6,489 bases of DNA from an uncultured Mycoplasmatota bacterium (GCA_947645535.1 CANSDD010000079.1:1-6489), one strand, 5' to 3'; positions 1 through 5,029 are shown, numbered from the stretch's first letter. Notes: generated by a model not told the origin, from the letters alone. Program-made: numbers and translations.

Positions 1-29
1 TTGACAGAAAAAAATAACTCTGTTATAAT
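1..29 (+). promoter_or_regulatory. Consensus promoter for the antisense RNA
   Basis: TTGACA at 1-6 and TATAAT at 24-29 are both perfect matches to the housekeeping sigma factor consensus, with a 17-bp spacer and an extended -10 TG at 21-22. Transcription should start near 36-38. No CDS with an SD follows before the terminator at 120-162, so this strong promoter apparently serves an untranslated RNA, as is usual for the antitoxin RNA of type I systems. It touches the window edge, so any upstream element is not visible. Confidence 0.9.
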
Positions 30-58
30 GTATATAGATGAAGGAAACTTCATATAAT

Positions 59-101
59 AAAAAAAGAGATACATCTGATATTTCTGTGTTAGATGTTCTC
101 T
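59..101 (-). terminator. Intrinsic terminator of the toxin mRNA
   Basis: Read on the - strand, AGAGAACATCT (101-91) pairs with AGATGT-A-TCTCT (76-65), an 11-bp stem with one bulged A. It runs directly into T7 (65-59). This gives the leftward transcript an end near 59. It lies inside the region transcribed rightward as the antisense RNA, where the same bases form that RNA's second hairpin without a following U tract. Confidence 0.8.
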
Positions 102-119
102 CTATTTTAAGTCTTGAAA

Positions 120-162
120 GAAACACCTTTCACTGAACTAATGATGGTGTTTCGTTTTTTTT
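120..162 (+). terminator. Intrinsic terminator of the antisense RNA
   Basis: GAAACACC (120-127) pairs perfectly with GGTGTTTC (146-153) around an 18-nt loop, and the stem is followed by one G and T8 (155-162). On the opposite strand the same stem has only a broken T run (TTTC), so it is mainly a + strand terminator. Confidence 0.87.
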
Positions 163-229
163 AGTCCTTTTTTCTAAGGACTAGGACCGTATAAAATACG
201 ATTAGTGCAAAAGCTACTAATACTTCCAT
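161..229 (-). CDS. 22-aa hydrophobic peptide, candidate type I toxin
   Basis: ATG at 229-227, TAA at 163-161. Residues 3-18 (VLVAFALIVFYTVLVL) form an uninterrupted uncharged stretch long enough to enter or span a membrane, followed by the charged tail RKKD. A single hydrophobic segment with a lysine/arginine-rich C-terminus is typical of Firmicute type I toxins (TxpA, BsrG, Fst and 'putative holin-like toxin' groups), which damage the membrane. I cannot place it in one of these families, and at 22 residues it is shorter than most. An SD, AAAGGA (244-239), lies 9 nt before the ATG. A stop codon immediately before the ATG (232-230) excludes an N-terminal extension. The mRNA is structured within the ORF: ATTAGT/ACTAAT (221-201) and AGTCCTT/AAGGACT (182-163). 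It has its own upstream promoter, a downstream - strand terminator, and a converging antisense RNA. Function is inferred from this architecture and peptide character. Confidence 0.68.
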   Translation of the reverse strand: MEVLVAFALIVFYTVLVLRKKD

Positions 230-260
230 TTACTGGTTTCCTTTCTGAAAAAATTTTCAT
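174..260 (-). CDS. Overlapping leader ORF (28 codons), possible coupling frame
   Basis: ATG at 260-258 and TAG at 176-174, in a different frame from the hydrophobic peptide. It begins MKIFSERKPVNG and is polar, with no recognisable domain. It has the best SD in this locus (GGAGGTGG, 273-266). It starts 31 nt before the hydrophobic ORF and ends inside that ORF's last codons. Its product is probably not the effector. Ribosomes loading here could open the mRNA and allow translation of the hydrophobic peptide, as mok does for hok. Alternatively it could be the true product and the hydrophobic frame a coincidence, which I think less likely given the membrane-like composition and separate SD of the latter. 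Confidence 0.4.
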   Translation of the reverse strand: MKIFSERKPVNGSISSFCTNRILYGPSP

Positions 261-265
261 GAAAA

Positions 266-293
266 CCACCTCCATTCATAATTATAAATGAAT
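266..293 (-). promoter_or_regulatory. Strong SD with adjacent upstream hairpin in toxin leader
   Basis: On the - strand ATTCAT (293-288) and ATGAAT (279-274) form a 6-bp stem with an 8-nt loop. The next bases are GGAGGTGG (273-266), a near-perfect SD placed 8 nt (counted from GGAGG) before the ATG at 260. Helices beside an unusually strong SD are common in type I toxin mRNAs, where they limit ribosome access. Whether this stem does so here is inferred. Confidence 0.55.
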
Positions 294-332
294 AGAGCGA
301 AACAACCTAACTATCATTTGTATCTCTACTAC

Positions 333-361
333 ATTATACAATATATTCATTACGATGTAAG
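333..361 (-). promoter_or_regulatory. Promoter for the leftward toxin mRNA
   Basis: On the - strand CTTACA (361-356, 4/6 match) and a perfect TATAAT (338-333) are separated by 17 bp. The predicted start is near 326, giving a leader of about 65 nt before the ATG at 260 and a transcript of about 270 nt to the terminator at 59. Confidence 0.65.
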
Positions 362-403
362 CTATTTTGGCAGATAAAAGCGTGATTTAGCAATAATAAC
401 TAA

Positions 404-442
404 TTGTGTTAAGATAGAGAACATCTTATAAAAAAGAGGTGG
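404..442 (+). promoter_or_regulatory. Weak promoter-like region and SD before the broken gene
   Basis: TTGTGT (404-409) and TATAAA (427-432) are 17 bp apart. The -10 ends 18 nt before the ATG at 451, matching the tight spacing seen at three other genes in this window. An inverted repeat TAAGAT (410-415) / ATCTTA (423-428) fills the spacer and could be an operator or chance. GAGGTGG (436-442) is a strong SD. The -35 is poor (3/6), so this promoter is tentative. Confidence 0.4.
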
Positions 443-450
443 AATTATAT

Positions 451-882
451 ATGAATAGTAGAGAAAAATTAGAGGAATTATTAATGTTAGCACGTGCGTT
501 AAATGGTGATAAAAATGTTCTAGCTCATACACCGAATTTGAAGGACAACAACGTGCTGTAAGAAATGTGCTGATGGCAAGAGATATGCTCCCTAGTAAAG
601 AAGAATGGAAAAAATTAGGATTTTCATTTACAGATTACCAAATGATAATATTTTATGTAGTGCAACATTACCTTGAAGGTTGGAGTATGAAATCTGGCCA
701 TTATCCTATGTGGAATGTTATCATGGATGAAAATGGAATGAGAAGAGGCTTTATGTTTTATAAAGCAGAATGATAAAGAAAAGAAATTAAGAGCACTAGC
801 TGAACAATATGGTGATGAACATTATCCAAATTAAAGAGATATACATGCTTATTGGACAGATGAGATGCATCTTCCAGAATGA
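451..882 (+). pseudogene. Broken gene of unknown function (two frameshifts, one stop)
   Basis: The reading starts at ATG 451 behind a strong SD (436-442) and begins MNSREKLEELLMLARALNGD, but hits TAA at 559. Coding character continues in another frame from about 534 (EFEGQQRAVRNVLMARDML...), running through a Trp/Tyr-rich segment that includes EEWKKLGFSFTDYQ, HYLEGWSMKSGHYPMWNV and RRGFMFYKAE, to TGA at 771. It continues in the first frame from about 766 (NDKEKKLRALAEQYGDEHYPN), meets TAA at 832, and resumes in the same frame (RDIHAYWTDEMHLPE) to TGA at 880. Joined, the pieces give a protein of about 140 residues that is soluble, charged and aromatic-rich. I do not recognise a family. Good SD, continuous protein-like composition and an ordered series of lesions favour a decayed gene over random sequence. 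Assembly indels are an alternative. The middle segment alone (567-773) is open from a GTG, but that is probably a remnant, not a gene. Confidence 0.6.
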
Positions 883-913
883 CCAGTAAAAAATAAGTAA
901 GTAATTTATCAAT

Positions 914-943
914 AAAGGGAGTGTAAAAACTCTTTTTCTTTTT
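914..943 (+). terminator. Terminator after the broken gene
   Basis: AAAGGGAGT (914-922) pairs with ACTCTTTTT (929-937), including two G-U pairs, around a 6-nt loop, followed by CTTTTT. It separates the broken gene from the FemAB unit. Confidence 0.6.
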
Positions 944-955
944 CATTTTTCAAGG

Positions 956-974
956 TATAATAAAAAAGAAGGTG
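956..974 (+). promoter_or_regulatory. -10 box and SD of the FemAB-family gene
   Basis: A perfect TATAAT at 956-961 has no convincing -35 (the expected position is a T-rich tract). The SD AAGGTG (969-974) begins about where transcription should start, and the ATG is at 981. The SD settles the start: the in-frame GTG at 972 lies within the SD itself and cannot be the initiator. Confidence 0.6.
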
Positions 975-980
975 AAAGAT

Positions 981-2264
981 ATGACATTTAATGCTAATAT
1001 AGAAAAAAAAGAATATGATACATTTGTAAACAATCATCCTTTAAAATCTCATTTTTTACAAAGTTATGCTTGGGGAGAATTCGCACATGTATCTAAGAAT
1101 TTATATCCTCATTATGTTGGACTTTATGATGATGATAAACTTTGTGCAGCTACACTTTTACTAGAAAAAAAATTACCCTTTGGATATTCATACTATTATG
1201 CACCTAGAGGGTTTGTTATGGATATGACAAATGAATCCTTATTAAAAGAATTTACAGAAATGATAAGTAAATATATCAAAAAAAGAAAAGGAATCTTTTT
1301 AAAAGTAGATCCAGATATTATTTTAAAAGAAGAAGATGATAAAGGAAATATCATAGAACATCTTTATGATGGAAGCAAGGTGATTTCTTCTATGCAAAAG
1401 GTAGGATACAAACACTTAGGATTTACTAAGAATTTTGAAACATCACAACCTAGATATACGTTTCGTATGGATTTAACTGAGCCACTTGAAGTAATAGAAG
1501 CACGTTTTCATAAAAGTGTGAAACAAAGAATTAAAAAAGCAGAAGAATATGAAATAGAAGTATCACTTGCAGCTAAAGAAGAAGTAAAAGACTTTTTTGA
1601 ACTTATGAAAATAACAGAGCATAGAAAAGACTTTGTATCACATGATTTATCATATTACCAAAATTTATTTGATATTTGGAATCAAGATCATACTTGTAAT
1701 ATCTTTTTAGGAAAAATAGATTTAGAGAAAATAATAGATAAAAGAAAACAAACAGAAAAAGAATTAAAAGAAGAACTATCTAAAATAGGAGAAACAGAAC
1801 TTAGTAAAAGTTTAAAAAATCAGAAAAAAGAATTGATGCGAAGATTAGAAAAAGTAACATCTGATATAGAAAAATATCAAAAGACTTTGGAAGAATATGG
1901 ATCTAAAATTATATTAAATGGTCATTTTATTATTGAATATGGAGATAAAGCTTGGGTACTGTATGCTGGAAACCATAATATATTATCAGAAACAGGTTCT
2001 AATTATAAAACTTATGTAACACATTTAAAATATTGCAAGGAAAAAGGAATTAAAATATATGATCAATTTGGTACAATTGGAGATTTAAGAGAAGAAAATC
2101 CATTATATGGACTTCATGACTTTAAAAAGAAATTTGGCGGAAATTATGTAGAATTTATTGGAGAATTTGATTATGTTACAAATCATTTTATGTATTTCAT
2201 TTTTACTAAATTAGTACCTTTTTATCGTAAAATAAAGATGAGAAGAGCGAAAAGTAAAAAATAA
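981..2264 (+). CDS. FemAB-family peptidoglycan bridge aminoacyltransferase
   Basis: 427 residues from the ATG at 981, chosen because AAGGTG lies 6 nt upstream. FemA/FemB/FemX/MurM-type enzymes take amino acids from aminoacyl-tRNA and attach them to the lysine (or equivalent) side chain of lipid II at the inner membrane face, building the cross-bridge. Visible family features are the N-terminal GNAT-like half with HFLQSYAWGEF (24-34) and YYYAPRGFVMD (71-81), the basic segment FHKSVKQRIKKAEEYEIEV (176-194), a charged heptad-like insertion at about 246-308 matching the two-helix coiled-coil arm of FemA, and the C-terminal half with DQFGTIGDL (361-369) and GLHDFKKKFGGNYVEFIGEFDY (377-398). The basic tail after 410 may help membrane association. 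Length fits the family (about 400-430). The amino acid and bridge position cannot be told from sequence. It is the only such gene here, whereas some species carry two or three. Its unit is separated from the gene upstream by a terminator. No clear terminator follows, so some read-through into the lipoprotein gene is possible. Confidence 0.9.
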   Translation: MTFNANIEKKEYDTFVNNHPLKSHFLQSYAWGEFAHVSKNLYPHYVGLYDDDKLCAATLLLEKKLPFGYSYYYAPRGFVMDMTNESLLKEFTEMISKYIKKRKGIFLKVDPDIILKEEDDKGNIIEHLYDGSKVISSMQKVGYKHLGFTKNFETSQPRYTFRMDLTEPLEVIEARFHKSVKQRIKKAEEYEIEVSLAAKEEVKDFFELMKITEHRKDFVSHDLSYYQNLFDIWNQDHTCNIFLGKIDLEKIIDKRKQTEKELKEELSKIGETELSKSLKNQKKELMRRLEKVTSDIEKYQKTLEEYGSKIILNGHFIIEYGDKAWVLYAGNHNILSETGSNYKTYVTHLKYCKEKGIKIYDQFGTIGDLREENPLYGLHDFKKKFGGNYVEFIGEFDYVTNHFMYFIFTKLVPFYRKIKMRRAKSKK

Positions 2265-2297
2265 TATCAAAAAGGAGTGTGAAATTTGAGTGAAATG

Positions 2298-2306
2298 TGA
2301 TATAAT
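2298..2306 (+). promoter_or_regulatory. Extended -10 promoter of the lipoprotein gene
   Basis: TGATATAAT at 2298-2306 is a perfect extended -10. The hexamer at the -35 position (2278-2283, TGTGAA) is poor, as is tolerated by extended -10 promoters. The predicted start (about 2313) abuts the SD AAGGAG (2314-2319), so the leader is only about 15 nt before the ATG at 2328. Confidence 0.65.
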
Positions 2307-2327
2307 ATTTGCCAAGGAGTTGAAAGA

Positions 2328-2786
2328 ATGAAAAAATTTATAACAGTAATCGCACTTACAATTTGTGTTGGTATTATTTCAGGATGTAGTGCAAGTGAAA
2401 AAACAATAACATGTACCTTATCTCAAAATACTATAGAGTACAATTTACAGGCCACATATAAGATTTATGCCAAAGGAAGCGTAGTAGAAAAAGTTGAGAC
2501 TGTAGAAACTGTAACTTCTAGTGATGAAGAAGTATTAGAAACACTACAAAAAACTGTAGAAGAACAGTATAAAAACTTTAATCAATTATATGGTGGTTAT
2601 ACATATGATGTAGTAAATGATGGTTCGAAAGTAGAGAGTAAAGTCACAATAGATTATAGTACGCTTGATATGAGTAAAATGGCTTCTGATAATACAGCTT
2701 TAAAACCATTTGTAAATAGTAAAAATCGTTTAACTTTAAATGGCGCAAAAGCTATCTATGAAGCAACTGGAGCAATTTGTAAATAA
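2328..2786 (+). CDS. Small secreted lipoprotein, DUF1307-like
   Basis: 152 residues, SD AAGGAG 8 nt before the ATG. The N-terminus MKK followed by a hydrophobic stretch and the lipobox IISGC (16-20) is a lipoprotein signal peptide. C20 would be lipidated, leaving a mature protein of about 133 residues on the outer face of the membrane. The mature part has KTITCTL (25-31), a long polar region with VEKVETVETVTSSDEEVLETLQKTVEE (54-80), then a Tyr-rich strand and VTIDYSTLDMSKM. The 'short strand, helix, KVESKVTIDYS' order resembles DUF1307 lipoproteins such as YehR, of unknown function. That match is by eye and moderate. C29 and C151 (second from the end) could form a disulfide after export. It is probably transcribed from its own promoter, and its stop codon lies within the terminator stem. 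No evidence ties it functionally to the flanking FemAB or HAD genes. Confidence 0.8.
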   Translation: MKKFITVIALTICVGIISGCSASEKTITCTLSQNTIEYNLQATYKIYAKGSVVEKVETVETVTSSDEEVLETLQKTVEEQYKNFNQLYGGYTYDVVNDGSKVESKVTIDYSTLDMSKMASDNTALKPFVNSKNRLTLNGAKAIYEATGAICK

Positions 2787-2811
2787 CTCATTTGAGTTAT
2801 TTTCTTTTTTT
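2781..2811 (+). terminator. Terminator overlapping the lipoprotein stop codon
   Basis: AAATAACTC (2781-2789) pairs with GAGTTATTT (2794-2802), a perfect 9-bp stem with an ATTT loop, followed by TC and T7. The stop codon TAA (2784-2786) sits in the left arm. A terminating ribosome would cover the left arm, so the hairpin can form only after ribosome release. It may be leaky, since the downstream HAD gene lacks a visible promoter. Confidence 0.8.
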
Positions 2812-2833
2812 AAAAACGATTGGAGATGTGTAA

Positions 2834-3595
2834 ATGAAAAAATTAGAACAATTGGATTTATCTAAGAAAAAATATATGATTTTTGATATGGATGGAACTT
2901 TGATTGATTCTATTGGCATATGGAATATTACTGATTATATATTGCTAAAGAAAGTTGGAGATATTGAAGTAGATAGGAGTATCATTCAAAAAGAAAGAAA
3001 TCAATTTTTAGAAGAACATACTAGCTCAGATATTTATATAGAATATTGCGGTTATTTAATAGAAAAATATAAATTAAATATAAGAAGGGAGGAATTACTT
3101 CAGTTACGTTGTGCTATTTCTGATTCTTATTTGAAAAAGCAAATGGATTTTAAACCAGGAGCAGTTTTAGTCATGCAAGAGTTAAAAAAGCAGGGATTTA
3201 TTCTTGTTTTAGCAACTACAACATCAAGAAGACAACTTGATATTTATTCTAATCAAAATATAAAAATGAGAGAACAATTAGAAATAAATTCATTTTTTGA
3301 TTTTATTATTTCTAAAGAAGATGTATCGAAACAAAAACCAGATTCAGAAGTATATTTAAAAGTTTTAGAATATTTTAAGATAAGCGCAGACGAATGTTTG
3401 GTGTTTGAAGATTCTCTACATGGAATACAAGCTGCGAAAGGTGCGATGATAGAAACTGTAAATGTATATGATTCTTATTCAGATGTTGATAGAAAAAGAA
3501 TAGAAGAATTATCTGATTATAAGATTGGTACTTATCAAGAATTTTTAGAAAAAATAATTGATATGGAAAAATCAAAAGTAAAAGTATATGAATAA
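2834..3595 (+). CDS. HAD-superfamily hydrolase (phosphatase), C1-capped
   Basis: 253 residues, with SD GGAG (2822-2825) 8 nt before the ATG. All four HAD motifs are present: motif I FDMDGTLIDS (17-26; nucleophile D18, acid/base D20), motif II LATTTSR (126-132) supplying the phosphate-binding Thr/Ser, motif III K168 in KQKPDSEVY, and motif IV FEDSLHGIQAAKGA (191-204; E192, D193 for Mg2+). The helical segment between motifs I and II (about 30-105) is a C1 cap, which places it near the phosphoglycolate phosphatase / beta-phosphoglucomutase group. The substrate is a small phosphorylated metabolite but cannot be specified. 'Mutase' is less likely than 'phosphatase' but not excluded. The N-terminal 12 residues before the first strand are slightly longer than usual. 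The lipoprotein terminator lies 23 nt upstream and no promoter is evident in the gap, so expression probably relies on read-through. Confidence 0.88.
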   Translation: MKKLEQLDLSKKKYMIFDMDGTLIDSIGIWNITDYILLKKVGDIEVDRSIIQKERNQFLEEHTSSDIYIEYCGYLIEKYKLNIRREELLQLRCAISDSYLKKQMDFKPGAVLVMQELKKQGFILVLATTTSRRQLDIYSNQNIKMREQLEINSFFDFIISKEDVSKQKPDSEVYLKVLEYFKISADECLVFEDSLHGIQAAKGAMIETVNVYDSYSDVDRKRIEELSDYKIGTYQEFLEKIIDMEKSKVKVYE

Positions 3596-3613
3596 CATTT
3601 ATATATTTTTTTT
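3583..3613 (+). terminator. Weak A/T hairpin with U8 after the HAD gene
   Basis: An imperfect stem around ATG (3588-3590) / CAT (3596-3598), extended by A-T and G-T pairs with bulged bases, has the stop codon TAA (3593-3595) in its loop and precedes T8 (3606-3613). The U tract is convincing. The stem is weak. Confidence 0.4.
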
Positions 3614-3625
3614 CTTTACGCATAA

Positions 3626-3645
3626 ACTATACTATACTATACTAT
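3626..3645 (+). repeat. Pentanucleotide tandem repeat (ACTAT)x4
   Basis: Four exact copies of ACTAT in a row, ending 4 bp before the murD -35 hexamer at 3650. Short tandem repeats can change copy number by slippage. Here a change would alter the AT-rich sequence next to the -35, where an UP-type element would lie, but not the -35/-10 spacing. Confidence 0.85.
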
Positions 3646-3649
3646 ATTC

Positions 3650-3678
3650 TTAACAAACACAAGTAAAAGTGATATAAT
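3650..3678 (+). promoter_or_regulatory. murD promoter
   Basis: TTAACA (3650-3655, 5/6) and a perfect TATAAT (3673-3678) with a 17-bp spacer and an extended -10 TGA (3670-3672). The expected start at about 3685 falls within the SD region AAGGAAGGTG (3683-3692), leaving about 13 nt before the ATG at 3698. Confidence 0.85.
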
Positions 3679-3697
3679 CTTTAAGGAAGGTGAAACC

Positions 3698-5029
3698 ATG
3701 TTTGAAAATAAAAAGATATATATTATGGGTATGGCAAGAAGTGGATATGAAGCTGCTAAATTGTTAGTCCCATTTCATAATGAAATTACAATAACAGATG
3801 GAAAAGAACAAGATGAGAATCAAATAAAAGAATTAAAAAGTTTAGGAGTAAATGTAATTATTACCGAAAAACAAGAAGACTATTTAGATGAAAGTTTTGA
3901 TTATGTAATTAAAAATCCAGGTATAAGATTTGATACTCCAACAATAAAAAAAGCAGAACAACTTGGTATTAAAGTTATCAATGAGGTAGAACTTGCTTAT
4001 CATTTCTTACCAAAAAATGTACATATTTTAGCTGTTACAGGAGCGAATGGTAAAACAACAACAACAACACTTATTTATGAATTTTTAAAAGCTATGAAAG
4101 TACCTGTTCATTTAGGAGGCAATATTGGTTTTCCAATGTGTTCTCTTATTAACAATATCAAAGATGGAGACTATTTAGTATTAGAAATTTCGGCTCAACA
4201 GCTTCATGATATGTATGGTTTTAAAACAGAAGTTAGTGTGCTTACAAATTTAACAGAAGTCCATTTAGATTTTTTTGGAACTTATGATTATTATCAAGAG
4301 ATGAAGAAAAAAATATTTCAAAATCAAACGGAATCAGAACTCGCAATTCTGAATTTAGATGATGAAACAGAAATAAAGTTGACAAATGATATAACTTCTT
4401 CTAAAAAATATTTTTCATTAAATAAACGAGCAGATGCTTATTTAAAAGATGACATCATTTATTATAATGATGAAAAAGTGATTAACACAAGTGATATTAG
4501 AATACAAGGAAAACATAATTATCAAAATATTATGTGTGCTATTATTGCTACAAAACGATTTGGAATTACAAATGAAGCAATTAAAGAAGTATTAACTAAA
4601 TTTGTAGGGGTAGAACACCGTATGGAATTTGTTGGGAAAATAAATGGTAGAGAATTTTATAACGATTCAAAAGCAACAAATGTAAAATCAACAGAAATTG
4701 CTTTGGCTTCTTTTAAAAAACCAATTATTCTATTACTTGGAGGATTAGATAGAGGACACTCTTTTGATGATTTAAAAGATGATATGGAATATGTAAAATA
4801 TGTTGTATGTTATGGAGAAACCAAAAATAGAATTAAAGAATTTTGTGATACTATTCATATAGAAGTTACTCTTTTAGATACATTAGAAGAAGCAATAAAA
4901 GCTGCATACAATTTATCGGAAGAAGGAGATGTAATACTACTTTCTCCAGCTTGTGCATCATGGGATCAATATAAATGCTTTGAAGATCGTGGTAATGAAT
5001 TTAAACGAGTTTTTGAAATATTAAAATAG
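3698..5029 (+). CDS. murD: UDP-N-acetylmuramoylalanine--D-glutamate ligase
   Basis: 443 residues, the normal size for MurD. It adds D-glutamate to UDP-MurNAc-L-Ala using ATP in the cytoplasm, the second amino-acid step of the peptidoglycan stem peptide. N-terminal domain: IMGMARSGYEAAKLL (9-23), binding the UDP part. Central domain: P-loop TGANGKTT (114-121), GGNIGFP (140-146), EISAQQLH (163-170) and the metal-site segment TNLTEVHLDFFG (183-194). The usual family form of this last segment has an acidic residue before HLD, and here it is Val188, while the His189 that contributes to Mg2+ binding is kept. Then GKHNYQN (271-277) and GVEHRMEFV (304-312). C-terminal domain: NDSKATN (322-328), LLGGLDRG (346-353) and LSPACASWDQYKCFEDRGNEF (415-435). 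These last motifs separate MurD from MurC/E/F. It has its own promoter. It is not in a classical dcw cluster, since its neighbours are a HAD hydrolase and enolase. Confidence 0.96.
   Translation: MFENKKIYIMGMARSGYEAAKLLVPFHNEITITDGKEQDENQIKELKSLGVNVIITEKQEDYLDESFDYVIKNPGIRFDTPTIKKAEQLGIKVINEVELAYHFLPKNVHILAVTGANGKTTTTTLIYEFLKAMKVPVHLGGNIGFPMCSLINNIKDGDYLVLEISAQQLHDMYGFKTEVSVLTNLTEVHLDFFGTYDYYQEMKKKIFQNQTESELAILNLDDETEIKLTNDITSSKKYFSLNKRADAYLKDDIIYYNDEKVINTSDIRIQGKHNYQNIMCAIIATKRFGITNEAIKEVLTKFVGVEHRMEFVGKINGREFYNDSKATNVKSTEIALASFKKPIILLLGGLDRGHSFDDLKDDMEYVKYVVCYGETKNRIKEFCDTIHIEVTLLDTLEEAIKAAYNLSEEGDVILLSPACASWDQYKCFEDRGNEFKRVFEILK

Larger units (their letters stand above)
37..162 (+). ncRNA. 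Structured antisense RNA, candidate type I antitoxin
   Basis: Inferred transcript of about 125 nt between the consensus promoter (1-29) and the U8 terminator (120-162). Three hairpins are visible. The first is ATGAAG (38-43) / CTTCAT (48-53) closed by a GAAA tetraloop at the 5' end. The second is AGAGA plus ACATCT (65-76, one bulged T at 70) with AGATGT plus TCTCT (91-101). The third is the terminator stem. From about 59 to 162 it is complementary to the 3' part of the predicted toxin mRNA on the other strand, including that mRNA's stop codon at 163-161. In known Bacillus pairs (RatA/txpA, SR4/bsrG) such 3'-overlapping RNAs promote degradation of, or block, the toxin mRNA. That role here is inference. 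A 32-codon ORF starting at 38 has no SD and is not called. A riboswitch is less likely because no + strand gene starts within almost 290 nt downstream. Confidence 0.72.

Noticed and set aside
38..136. 32-codon ORF inside the antisense RNA
   Set aside because: Its ATG lies at the predicted transcription start with no SD, the product is polar and unremarkable, and its start lies in a stable hairpin. A non-coding RNA explains the segment better.
1..162. Riboswitch or leader attenuator
   Set aside because: Promoter, hairpins and terminator would fit, but no + strand gene starts until 451 and that gene has its own promoter-like region. I recognise no known aptamer core.
281..286. Alternative - strand TATAAT (286-281)
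   Set aside because: No usable -35, and transcription would start at the strong SD itself. The TATAAT at 338-333 with CTTACA is better placed.
758..946. 62-codon ORF on the - strand
   Set aside because: Overlaps the broken gene's 3' end and the terminator, has no SD and shows repetitive low-complexity composition from antisense A-rich DNA. A shadow.
972..974. GTG start for the FemAB-family gene
   Set aside because: This GTG is part of the SD AAGGTG. ATG at 981 has correct spacing.
2271..2290. Orphan SD-like AAAGGAGTG between the FemAB and lipoprotein genes
   Set aside because: Only a 4-codon frame (GTG at 2279) follows. The lipoprotein has its own SD at 2314-2319.
3375..3623. 82-codon ORF on the - strand
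   Set aside because: Lies antisense to the well-supported HAD gene (motif IV region), and its content reflects the complement of A-rich codons.
3626..3645. CRISPR or phage attachment repeat
   Set aside because: The unit is only 5 bp with no spacers. It is a simple tandem repeat.
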